Shown in pieces: positions 1 through 5,783 of a DNA stretch of 7,180 nucleotides. The translations under genes were made by a program, and so were the position numbers. The notes below the pieces were generated by a model, which did no database searches, had not been told where the DNA came from, and saw only the letters and a list, made by a program, of their open reading frames with translations. Positions within the stretch are counted from its first letter, which is position 1, and every line of letters begins with the position of its first letter. Source of the DNA: Thermaceae bacterium (GTDB taxonomy: Bacteria > Deinococcota > Deinococci > Deinococcales > Marinithermaceae); the NCBI GenBank assembly GCA_026989475.1, contig JALSJG010000005.1:1-7180 (forward strand). The letters run 5' to 3'.

Positions 1-682
1 TGCCGAGGAGAACCTCGGCCACTTTGGCCTTGCCTTCCGCGACTACCTGCACTTCACCAGCCCCATCCGGCGCTATCCCGACCTGGTGGTGCACCGGGTG
101 GTGAAGGCGCTCATCCAGGGGCGGCTTTCGGAGGAAAAGCTCCTTCGCTGGCGCCGCAGTTTCCCCCAGATCGCCGAGCACGCCTCGGTCCGCGAGCGGC
201 TCGCCGAGGCCGCCGAGCGCGACCTCTCCAAGTACCACCAGGCCCGCTGGGCCCGCGCCCACCTCGGGGAGGTCTTCGAGGGGACGGTGAGCGGGGTCCA
301 GAGCTTTGGGGTCTTCGTGATGCTCGGTAACGGGGTCGAGGGGCTTTTACGAAAGGAAGCGCTCAAGGACGATGACTACGCCTACGACCCCGAAACCCTG
401 AGTCTTTTGGGGGAGCGAACCGGCCGAAGGATTCGGCTGGGAGAACGTATCTGGGTCCAGATCGCCGGGGCCAGCCCGGCCCTCCGCCAGGTGGATCTGG
501 TACCCGTCGAGGAGGTGAAGCCGTTGTCCGAAAAGAGAGGCGGCAAGAAGAAGCGCCGCGTCGTCGGCCCTCCCGAAGGGAAGGACCGGCGCGAACGCCC
601 GGTGAAGCTCACCGTGAACCGGGTTTACTTCGGGGAGTGGCAAGGGGAAAAGAAGGAAGAAGGGGGCAAAAAGCGCCGCTAA
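1..682 (+). CDS. rnr: Ribonuclease R (RNB-family 3'-5' exoribonuclease), C-terminal part
   Basis: This is the 3' end of a gene that starts before the window. The reading frame begins at base 2 and gives 226 codons before the TAA at 680-682. RNase R degrades RNA processively from the 3' end, including structured mRNA and rRNA fragments. The first visible residues hold the end of the RNB catalytic domain, with the family signature HFTSPIRRYPDLVVHR at visible residues 17-32. An S1 RNA-binding domain follows at about residues 89-168, containing GTVSGVQSFGVFV and GVEGLL. The last ~58 residues form a Lys/Arg-rich tail (KKKRR, KKRR), usual for RNase R and thought to help bind structured RNA. RNase II is the main alternative, but the basic tail after S1 favours RNase R. 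No T-rich terminator follows, so read-through into the PFOR leader is possible. Confidence 0.93.
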   Translation, partial: AEENLGHFGLAFRDYLHFTSPIRRYPDLVVHRVVKALIQGRLSEEKLLRWRRSFPQIAEHASVRERLAEAAERDLSKYHQARWARAHLGEVFEGTVSGVQSFGVFVMLGNGVEGLLRKEALKDDDYAYDPETLSLLGERTGRRIRLGERIWVQIAGASPALRQVDLVPVEEVKPLSEKRGGKKKRRVVGPPEGKDRRERPVKLTVNRVYFGEWQGEKKEEGGKKRR

Positions 683-683
683 G

Positions 684-713
684 GGGGACACGGGTCCCCG
701 GCTACGGGTGTCC
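684..713 (+). other. Overlapping inverted repeats just after rnr
   Basis: Two mutually exclusive stem-loops lie directly after the rnr stop codon. One pairs GGGGAC (684-689) with GTCCCC (694-699) around a 4-base loop. The other pairs GGACAC (686-691) with GTGTCC (708-713) around a 16-base loop. Neither is followed by a T-run, so this is not a standard intrinsic terminator. They could protect the rnr 3' end or be chance in GC-rich DNA. Confidence 0.25.
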
Positions 714-753
714 AATGTGCCCTAGGGTGGCGCCCACTGCCCTTGGGTGGGTG

Positions 754-759
754 TAGGGT
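754..759 (+). promoter_or_regulatory. Possible -10 element (TAGGGT) for the PFOR genes
   Basis: The hexamer TAGGGT fits the TANNNT -10 pattern and ends exactly 7 bases before the ATG at 767. The dtd and degV starts show the same spacing, so transcription would start at or next to that ATG. TG lies directly before the hexamer (752-753), close to but not exactly an extended -10 (TGN). I see no good -35 hexamer 16-18 bases upstream, so the call rests mainly on the spacing. Confidence 0.4.
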
Positions 760-766
760 AAGCCCG

Positions 767-805
767 ATGGCGCGGGCGGCTCCCGCGCGAAAGGAGGGAA
801 GATGA
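767..805 (+). CDS. Possible 12-codon leader peptide overlapping the PFOR start
   Basis: ATG at 767 opens a 12-codon frame, MARAAPARKEGR, that ends at TGA 803-805. That stop overlaps the ATG of the PFOR alpha-gamma gene (802-804) as ATGA, the arrangement used for translational coupling. A TAGGGT hexamer 7 bases upstream would make its mRNA leaderless. Its codons cover a 7-bp GC hairpin (770-788) and the AAGGAGG Shine-Dalgarno (791-797) of the main gene. A ribosome translating it would melt the hairpin and stop beside the next start codon. The peptide resembles nothing I know. Very short frames occur by chance, so expression is unproven. Confidence 0.35.
   Translation: MARAAPARKEGR
770..788 (+). 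promoter_or_regulatory. GC hairpin next to the PFOR ribosome binding site
   Basis: GCGCGGG (770-776) and CCCGCGC (782-788) form a perfect 7-bp all-G/C stem with a 5-base loop CGGCT. It ends two bases before the Shine-Dalgarno. Folded, it could hinder ribosome loading. It lacks a following T-run, so it is not a terminator. Confidence 0.45.
791..797 (+). promoter_or_regulatory. Strong Shine-Dalgarno (AAGGAGG) of the PFOR alpha-gamma gene
   Basis: AAGGAGG lies four bases before the ATG at 802 and fixes that start. The ATG at 767 is in another frame and is therefore not an N-terminal extension. Confidence 0.75.
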
Positions 806-2757
806 GCGAGGTCCGGTTCCCTGGCATCCCCACCACCGGGGACGGGTCGGAGGCCGCGGTCTGGGTCGAGACCCACGTCTCCCAGGCGGGGATCGCCTAT
901 CCGATCACGCCCTCGACCAGCATGGGGTACGGCTTCCAGGTGGCGGTGGCGAACGGCCGCACCAACCTCTGGGGCGAGCCCCTGATGTTCCTCGAGCCCG
1001 AGAGCGAGCACTCGGCGGGCTCGGCAGCCGAGGGTTTCGCGGTGGCCGGCGGTCGGGTGAGCTCCTTTACCGCCAGCCAGGGCCTGGTCTTGCAAAAGGA
1101 GGTGCTCTACGTCATTAGCGGCAAGCGCCTGCCGATGGTCTTCCACATCGGAGCCCGGGCGCTTACCAGCCAGGCCTTGAACATCCACGCCGGACACGAC
1201 GACGTGTACGCGGTCGCGGACACCGGGTGGGGGATTCTCTTCGCCGCCAATGCCCAGGAGGTCGCCGACATGGCGCTCATCGCCCGCCGCGCCAGCGAAG
1301 CCTCCTGGACGCCCTTTATGGTGGCGCAGGATGGCTTTTTGGGCACCCATACCGTGGAGAACTTCCGGCTTCCCGAGCCGGAGCTGATGAAGGAGTTCGT
1401 CGGCGATCCTAAGGAAAAGCTTGCGAGCCTCTTCGATCCCGCCCACCCGGTGATGAGCGGGGTGGTGGAGAACCAGGACTCGTACATGAAGGGCCGGATC
1501 GCTCAGCGGGCGTTTTATGCCCGGGTGGTGCCGGCGCTCGAGGAGGCGTTCGAGCTCTATTGCAAGCTCACCGGCCGCTGCTACGACTTCGTCGAGCCCT
1601 ACCGGCTCGAGGACGCCGAGTACGCGGTGGTGGCCACCGGAAGCATGATCGGCACCATCCAGGCGGTCGTGGATTACCTGCGCGAGAAGGGCGAGAAGGT
1701 GGGGGCGCTCTACGTGCGTTCCTTCAGGCCCTTCCCCGGGGCGCGGATCGTGGACGCGCTCAAGCACACGAAGGCCTTCGCGGTGCTCGAGCGCACCGAC
1801 GAGCCCCTTGCGGAGTCGAACCCGATGCTCCGGGAGATCAAGGCGGCCTTCGCCGACGCCACCGACGGCTACCCTGGCTTCCCCGAGCTCAAGGTGGACC
1901 GGCTGCCCACCTTCTACGGCGGCGCCGCCGGGCTCGGCGGTCGTGACGTGCGCCCCGCCGACGTGATCGCCACCTTCGAGCATATGATCGAGGGGAATAA
2001 GGACCGGCGCTACTTCGTCCTCAACATCAAGCACCCGCTCGCGCTCGAGCCCAAGGAGGACCCCGACATCACCGAGCCCGGTACCTTCCGGCTCCGCGGC
2101 TACTCGGTGGGCGGCTACGGCTCGGTGACCACCAACAAGGTGATCGCGAGCGTCACCGCCGATCTCTTCGGCCTTTACGTCCAGGCTTTCCCCAAGTACG
2201 GCTCGGAGAAGAAGGGGCTCCCCACCAACTACTACCTCTGGGTCGCCGAGAAGCCGATCCGGGTGCGGGCCGAGCTCCGCTACGTTGAGATGGTGGCGAT
2301 CAACGACCCGCGGGCGCTTCAGTACACCAACCCGCTCGTGGGCCTGGCCGAGGGCGGGGCGATCTGGCTTCAGTCCAGGCAGACCGACCCCGAGGCGATC
2401 TGGGCCTCGGTGCCCAAGCACGCCCGCGAGCTCATCCGCGAGCACGGGTACCGGCTCTACGCCATCGACACCATCAAGATCGCCCAGGAGGTGGCGACCC
2501 GGCCGGATCTCGTGCAGCGGATGCAGGGCATCGTCCTGCTCGGCTCCTACCTCAAGATCGCGCCCTTCTTCGAGCGGGCGAAGATCAGCGAGGAAGAGCT
2601 TTGGGCGCGGATCGAGAAGGTGATCCGCAAGTACTTCGGTAAGCGCGGCGAGCAGGTGGTGCGGGACAACATGACCGCGATCCGGCGCGGCTACTCCGAG
2701 CTCATCGAGGTGCCCGCCGAGGTCCTCGCCCGCGAACCCAGGGAGGTGGTGGCATGA
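802..2757 (+). CDS. Pyruvate:ferredoxin oxidoreductase, fused alpha-gamma subunit (NifJ domains I-III)
   Basis: A 651-residue cytoplasmic protein matching the first three domains of the single-chain PFOR (NifJ). Domain I (about residues 12-240) is the pyrimidine-binding TPP domain. It has YPITPST with Thr36, SEHSAG with Glu69 and HIGARAL with Arg119. These sit at a constant +5 offset from Thr31, Glu64 and Arg114 of the Desulfovibrio africanus enzyme, which contact pyruvate or activate TPP. Domain II (about 270-400, YAVVATGSMIGTIQAVVDYL) is the transketolase-C-like CoA-binding part. Domain III (from about 433, GYSVGGYGSVTTNK) is the gamma domain. It has no Fe-S motif; the partner protein supplies the clusters. 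Its TGA overlaps the partner's ATG by 4 bases. Pyruvate is the likely substrate because the domain order and catalytic residues follow NifJ, but another 2-oxoacid is not excluded. Confidence 0.9.
   Translation: MSEVRFPGIPTTGDGSEAAVWVETHVSQAGIAYPITPSTSMGYGFQVAVANGRTNLWGEPLMFLEPESEHSAGSAAEGFAVAGGRVSSFTASQGLVLQKEVLYVISGKRLPMVFHIGARALTSQALNIHAGHDDVYAVADTGWGILFAANAQEVADMALIARRASEASWTPFMVAQDGFLGTHTVENFRLPEPELMKEFVGDPKEKLASLFDPAHPVMSGVVENQDSYMKGRIAQRAFYARVVPALEEAFELYCKLTGRCYDFVEPYRLEDAEYAVVATGSMIGTIQAVVDYLREKGEKVGALYVRSFRPFPGARIVDALKHTKAFAVLERTDEPLAESNPMLREIKAAFADATDGYPGFPELKVDRLPTFYGGAAGLGGRDVRPADVIATFEHMIEGNKDRRYFVLNIKHPLALEPKEDPDITEPGTFRLRGYSVGGYGSVTTNKVIASVTADLFGLYVQAFPKYGSEKKGLPTNYYLWVAEKPIRVRAELRYVEMVAINDPRALQYTNPLVGLAEGGAIWLQSRQTDPEAIWASVPKHARELIREHGYRLYAIDTIKIAQEVATRPDLVQRMQGIVLLGSYLKIAPFFERAKISEEELWARIEKVIRKYFGKRGEQVVRDNMTAIRRGYSELIEVPAEVLAREPREVVA
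2742..2747 (+). promoter_or_regulatory. Ribosome binding site (GGAGGT) of the PFOR delta-beta gene
   Basis: GGAGGT lies six bases before the ATG at 2754, inside the end of the upstream gene. With the ATGA overlap it indicates coupled translation of the two PFOR proteins, suiting fixed subunit stoichiometry. Confidence 0.65.
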
Positions 2758-4382
2758 AGACCGCCAAGTTTGAAGCCGGCGAGCTCGAGCTCGAGCTCGA
2801 GCTCCTGCCGGAACCCGAGCCTCTCGACATCGACCGCTACAACGAGGAGTTCAAGGCGGTCGTCGACGCTTACAACCAGGGGGTAGCCGATACCGAGCTG
2901 CCCGCCGACCTCGGGGTCGCCCGCAGCCTCATCGCTCCTGGAACCGGGGTTTACCGCGACTTTTCCTACATCGCACCGGAGATCCCCGAGTACTACTCGG
3001 ATAAGTGCACGGGTTGCATGGAGTGCGTCACCGAGTGCCCGGACACCGCGATCCTGGCGAAGGTGATCCCGGAAAGCCAGCTGGAAGCGGAGCTACAAAA
3101 GATCGACGACCCCGAGACCCGGGAGCGGATGCGGGCCCACTTCGCCAAAACCCGCAAGTTCTACGACCTGCCCCAGAAGAAGGGGAACGAGCCCGGCTAC
3201 TTCGCGATCTTCGTCGACCCCACCAAGTGCAAGGGCTGCGGCGAGTGCGTCGAGGTGTGTGACGACGACGCGCTCGCGATGATCGAGAAGACCGAGCGTA
3301 CCGTTCCCGAGTACAAGGAGGCGTTCGCCTTCTTCGAATCGCTCCCCAACACCCCGAGGGTCTACATCAACGAGCGCACCCCCATCGACATCATGCTCGA
3401 CTTCGACACCCACCTATACGTAGGTGGGGCGGGGAGCTGCGCGGGTTGCGGTGAGGCCACCGCGCTCCGCGTGTTGGCGGCGGCGAACGCCTTTTACTAC
3501 GGCAAGGACTGGGGCATCGTAGCGGCCACCGGGTGCAACACCGTCTACTCCTCGACCTACCCCTACAATCCTTTCGTCGTCCCCTGGACCAACTCCCTCT
3601 TCGAAAACGCCGCCACCGACGCGATGGGGATCCGCATGCGCTGGGACCAGATGGGCTGGAAGGACAAGAAGCTCTGGGTCGTGGGGGGCGACGGGGCGAT
3701 GTTCGACATCGGATTCCAATCGCTTTCCCGCATGCTCTCCTCCGGAATGGACATCAACGTACTGGTTCTCGACACGCAGGTCTACTCCAACACCGGTGGC
3801 CAGGCTTCGACCGCGACCTACCTGGGCCAGGAGACCAAGATGAGCGCCTTCGGCAAGGTGCTCAAAGGGAAGACCGAGCATCGCAAGGAGATCGGCGAGA
3901 TCCTGATGATGCACCCCGACGTCTTCGTGGCCCAGACCACCGCCGCCCACTTCAACCACTTCTACAAGGCGATCTTCGCCGCCAACGAGTACGAGGGCCC
4001 CTCGGTGGTGATCGTCTACACCACCTGCCAGCCCGAGCACGGCGTCGCCGACAACATGTCGGCCCATCAGGCGAAGCTCGCGGTGCTCTCCCGGACCTTC
4101 CCGGTCTTTATCTACGACCCCAGGAAGGGCGAGCGCATCTCCGAGCGGCTCGACCTCAAGGGGAACCCGGCGATCTACGACGACTGGTACATCGACCCCA
4201 AGACCAAGAAACCCTTCACCTTCATCGACTTCGCCCGCACCGAGGGCCGCTTCGCCAAGCACTTCGACAAGGACGGGAACCCCGATGAGGTGCTTCTCGC
4301 GGCCAACGAGGAGCGGCTCAAGAACTGGCGCAGGCTTCAGGAGCTCGCGGGGATCCTCGACAAGAAGAAAAAGACGGCTTGA
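2754..4382 (+). CDS. Pyruvate:ferredoxin oxidoreductase, fused ferredoxin-TPP (delta-beta) subunit
   Basis: A 542-residue protein matching the C-terminal half of NifJ-type PFOR. Residues 1-80 are a linker beginning with an acidic Glu-Leu repeat. Residues 80-175 are a 2x[4Fe-4S] ferredoxin domain: Cys85-x2-Cys88-x2-Cys91-x3-Cys95-Pro, then Cys159-x2-Cys162-x2-Cys165-x3-Cys169, the second lacking the usual Pro after its last Cys. From about 225 comes the TPP domain. Cys229, Cys232 (SCAGCGE), Cys261 (ATGCNT) and Cys425 (YTTCQPEHG) match the four ligands of the PFOR proximal cluster. GGDGAMFDIG at 311-320 and VYSNTGGQ at 343-350 bind TPP-Mg, with Asn346 matching Asn996 of the D. africanus enzyme. 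With the alpha-gamma protein this completes an enzyme with three [4Fe-4S] clusters that passes electrons to ferredoxin or flavodoxin. All key residues are present, so it should be active. Confidence 0.92.
   Translation: MKTAKFEAGELELELELLPEPEPLDIDRYNEEFKAVVDAYNQGVADTELPADLGVARSLIAPGTGVYRDFSYIAPEIPEYYSDKCTGCMECVTECPDTAILAKVIPESQLEAELQKIDDPETRERMRAHFAKTRKFYDLPQKKGNEPGYFAIFVDPTKCKGCGECVEVCDDDALAMIEKTERTVPEYKEAFAFFESLPNTPRVYINERTPIDIMLDFDTHLYVGGAGSCAGCGEATALRVLAAANAFYYGKDWGIVAATGCNTVYSSTYPYNPFVVPWTNSLFENAATDAMGIRMRWDQMGWKDKKLWVVGGDGAMFDIGFQSLSRMLSSGMDINVLVLDTQVYSNTGGQASTATYLGQETKMSAFGKVLKGKTEHRKEIGEILMMHPDVFVAQTTAAHFNHFYKAIFAANEYEGPSVVIVYTTCQPEHGVADNMSAHQAKLAVLSRTFPVFIYDPRKGERISERLDLKGNPAIYDDWYIDPKTKKPFTFIDFARTEGRFAKHFDKDGNPDEVLLAANEERLKNWRRLQELAGILDKKKKTA
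2781..2804 (+). repeat. Four perfect tandem copies of GAGCTC
   Basis: Twenty-four bases consist of the self-complementary hexamer GAGCTC repeated four times, in frame, encoding four Glu-Leu dipeptides (residues 10-17 of the delta-beta subunit). The following residues, LPEPEPLD, stay acidic. As an in-frame hexamer repeat it can gain or lose copies without breaking the frame, and the whole block is its own reverse complement. Confidence 0.9.
3409..3428 (+). repeat. Perfect 8-bp inverted repeat inside the PFOR delta-beta gene
   Basis: CCCACCTA (3409-3416) and TAGGTGGG (3421-3428) flank a 4-base TACG loop. It encodes THLYVGG, at the junction between the ferredoxin and TPP domains. It may be only a by-product of codon choice; a pause-inducing mRNA hairpin at a domain boundary is speculative. 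Confidence 0.5.
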
Positions 4383-4395
4383 AGGCGGTGTGCTT

Positions 4396-4428
4396 GAGGG
4401 GCCGGGCAAGCGCCCGGCCCCTCCTTTT
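4396..4428 (+). terminator. Intrinsic terminator of the PFOR genes
   Basis: GAGGGGCCGGGC (4396-4407) and GCCCGGCCCCTC (4412-4423) form a perfect 12-bp stem with an AAGC loop, followed by C and four T (4424-4428). It starts 13 bases after the PFOR stop codon and lies between two convergent genes. On the minus strand no T-run follows the stem, so it should end plus-strand transcripts mainly. Confidence 0.9.
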
Positions 4429-4454
4429 ACCTCGAAGGGTGTGTGGGGAACGGG

Positions 4455-5306
4455 CTAGCCTCGAACGATCCTGGCCACCCGGCCGGGCCTTCCCAGGGGG
4501 AAGAGGTGAACCCCGGCAGCGGCGCCCTCCTTGAGCTCGCAGAGCGTTCTTCTTGCCCAGGCAAAACCCGCCTCCTTGCCCTCTCGGCGCAGGGCTTCGG
4601 TGAGCGCTTCGGGCACCTTTGCCCAGGCGGAGACCCGCTCCGCCATACCGACGCTGACAAGCGGAAGGATGCCGTAGAGGACCGGCACCGGGGGATCTTT
4701 GCCCAGGGCCTTTAAGAAGGCCTCCACTTCGCCCAAGGAAAAAACCGGCTGGGTTTGAAAGAACCCGGCCCCGGCCTCGACCTTGGCCCAGAACTTCTCG
4801 GCCTCGAGGGTGAGGTCCTTCGCCCCCGGGTTCGCCGCCGCCCCCAAAAAGAGCGCGGTCTTCCCCTCGAGCTCGCCCCCCGCCCAGTTCCGGCCTTGGT
4901 TTAGCCCCTCGGCGAGCCGGATCAGCTCCACCGCGCCCACCTCGTAGACGGGCTTTGCGAAGGGGTGATCGCCGCGCTCAGGGGGGTCGCCGCCTAAGAG
5001 GAGCACGTTCTTCACCCCGATCGCGCTCGCGCCCAGAAGCTCGGCCTGGAGGGCGAGGGTGTTGCGGTCGCGGGCGGTGAGGTGGGGGATCGCCTCGACG
5101 CCGGTTTGCTCTTCCACCAGCCGGGCGATGATGAAGGGGCTCATGCGAAGGTTCGCCATCGGCGCGTCGGAAAGGTTCACCGCGTCCACGAAAGGCGCGA
5201 CCTCCCGAACCTCGGCGAGGGTGCGCGCGATCGCGGTGCCCCGGGGTGGGTCCACCTCGGCGGTGATCACGAAGCGGCCGGCGGCAAGCTTTTCTTTAAG
5301 CGTCAA
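4455..5306 (-). CDS. metF: Methylenetetrahydrofolate reductase, acetogen/YitJ type
   Basis: A 283-residue flavoprotein that reduces 5,10-methylene-THF to 5-methyl-THF for methionine synthesis. The N-terminus FVITAEVDPPRG places Glu17 where E. coli MetF has catalytic Glu28. FVDAVNLSD (39-47), HLTARDRN (75-82), VLLLGGDPP (101-109, Asp107 at the flavin-contacting Asp120 position) and FFQTQPVF (182-189) follow in family order. The EVxPPRG and TxRDRN signatures resemble MTHFRs of acetogens and the MTHFR half of Bacillus YitJ, not the E. coli form with FEFFPP. No homocysteine methyltransferase domain is attached. The start is TTG at 5306-5304, backed by AGGAGG five bases upstream (5317-5312). It overlaps the dtd stop by 4 bases (TTGA), so the two are coupled. 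The electron donor (NAD(P)H or a partner protein) cannot be told from the sequence. Confidence 0.87.
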   Translation of the reverse strand: MTLKEKLAAGRFVITAEVDPPRGTAIARTLAEVREVAPFVDAVNLSDAPMANLRMSPFIIARLVEEQTGVEAIPHLTARDRNTLALQAELLGASAIGVKNVLLLGGDPPERGDHPFAKPVYEVGAVELIRLAEGLNQGRNWAGGELEGKTALFLGAAANPGAKDLTLEAEKFWAKVEAGAGFFQTQPVFSLGEVEAFLKALGKDPPVPVLYGILPLVSVGMAERVSAWAKVPEALTEALRREGKEAGFAWARRTLCELKEGAAAGVHLFPLGRPGRVARIVRG

Positions 5307-5770
5307 CGCCCCCTCCTCGGCCGGTTCCGTTCGGCGGAGTCAAGCAGGATCGTCACCGGACCATCGTTTAAAAGCTCAACTTCCATCATCGCCCCGAAGA
5401 CCCCGCTCTCCACGTGGAGCCCTTCCTTTAAAAGGAGCTCGACGTAGAGCTCGTAAAGCTTTCGGCCGAGGGTGGGGTCGGCGGCCTCGGTGAAGGAGGG
5501 GCGGTTGCCCTTCCGGGTCTCGGCGTAGAGGGTGAACTGGCTCACCGCCAGCACCTCGCCCCCTACCTCCTTAACCGAGCGATTCATCTTACCGGACTCG
5601 TCGGCGAAGATGCGGAGGTTCGCGGTTTTCTTCGCGAGATAGGCGGCGTCCTCCGGGGTGTCGCCCCGCCGCACGCCCACCAGGACGACGAGGCCCGGGC
5701 CGATCTCGCCGACGATCGCGCCCCCGACCCGAACCCGGCCCCACCTGGCCCGCTGCAGCACGGCACGCAT
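5303..5770 (-). CDS. dtd: D-aminoacyl-tRNA deacylase
   Basis: A 155-residue homodimeric cytoplasmic enzyme that hydrolyses D-aminoacyl-tRNAs (for example D-Tyr-tRNA) and so protects translation from D-amino acids. The sequence follows the family end to end: MRAVLQRA at the start, LRIFADESGKMNRSV at 52-66, the active-site SQFTLY at 77-82 with Thr80, RKGNRPSF at 86-93, and NDGPVT at 135-140, whose Gly-Pro (137-138) probes the partner subunit's site and gives chiral selectivity. Length matches the usual ~145-155 residues. The family usually has FGADM near 125-129; here it reads FGAMM. The start is the ATG at 5770: an in-frame start 23 codons earlier would add a sequence unlike the family. There is no clear Shine-Dalgarno, but TAGAAT lies 7 bases upstream, suggesting leaderless transcription. 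The stop overlaps the metF TTG by 4 bases. Confidence 0.94.
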   Translation of the reverse strand: MRAVLQRARWGRVRVGGAIVGEIGPGLVVLVGVRRGDTPEDAAYLAKKTANLRIFADESGKMNRSVKEVGGEVLAVSQFTLYAETRKGNRPSFTEAADPTLGRKLYELYVELLLKEGLHVESGVFGAMMEVELLNDGPVTILLDSAERNRPRRGR

Positions 5771-5777
5771 GGCTCGT

Positions 5778-5783
5778 ATTCTA
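5778..5783 (-). promoter_or_regulatory. Possible -10 element (TAGAAT) of the dtd-metF pair
   Basis: Read on the minus strand, TAGAAT differs from TATAAT at one position and ends 7 bases before the dtd ATG, which fits a leaderless transcript. No convincing -35 is seen at 16-18 bases. Its first three bases are also the TAG stop of the open frame described upstream, so the match could be incidental. Confidence 0.4.

Noticed and set aside
679..2445. 588-residue open frame on the minus strand
   Set aside because: It lies opposite the PFOR alpha-gamma gene, is rich in His, Gly, Arg and Leu with no recognisable motif, and is the antisense shadow expected in GC-rich coding DNA.
3414..4409. 331-residue open frame on the minus strand
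   Set aside because: It is the shadow of the PFOR delta-beta gene, whose cofactor motifs are all intact, and it would run through the terminator hairpin.
4396..4423. Bidirectional use of the PFOR terminator for metF
   Set aside because: On the minus strand the stem is followed by AAGCACACC rather than a T-run, so efficient intrinsic termination of metF is not supported.
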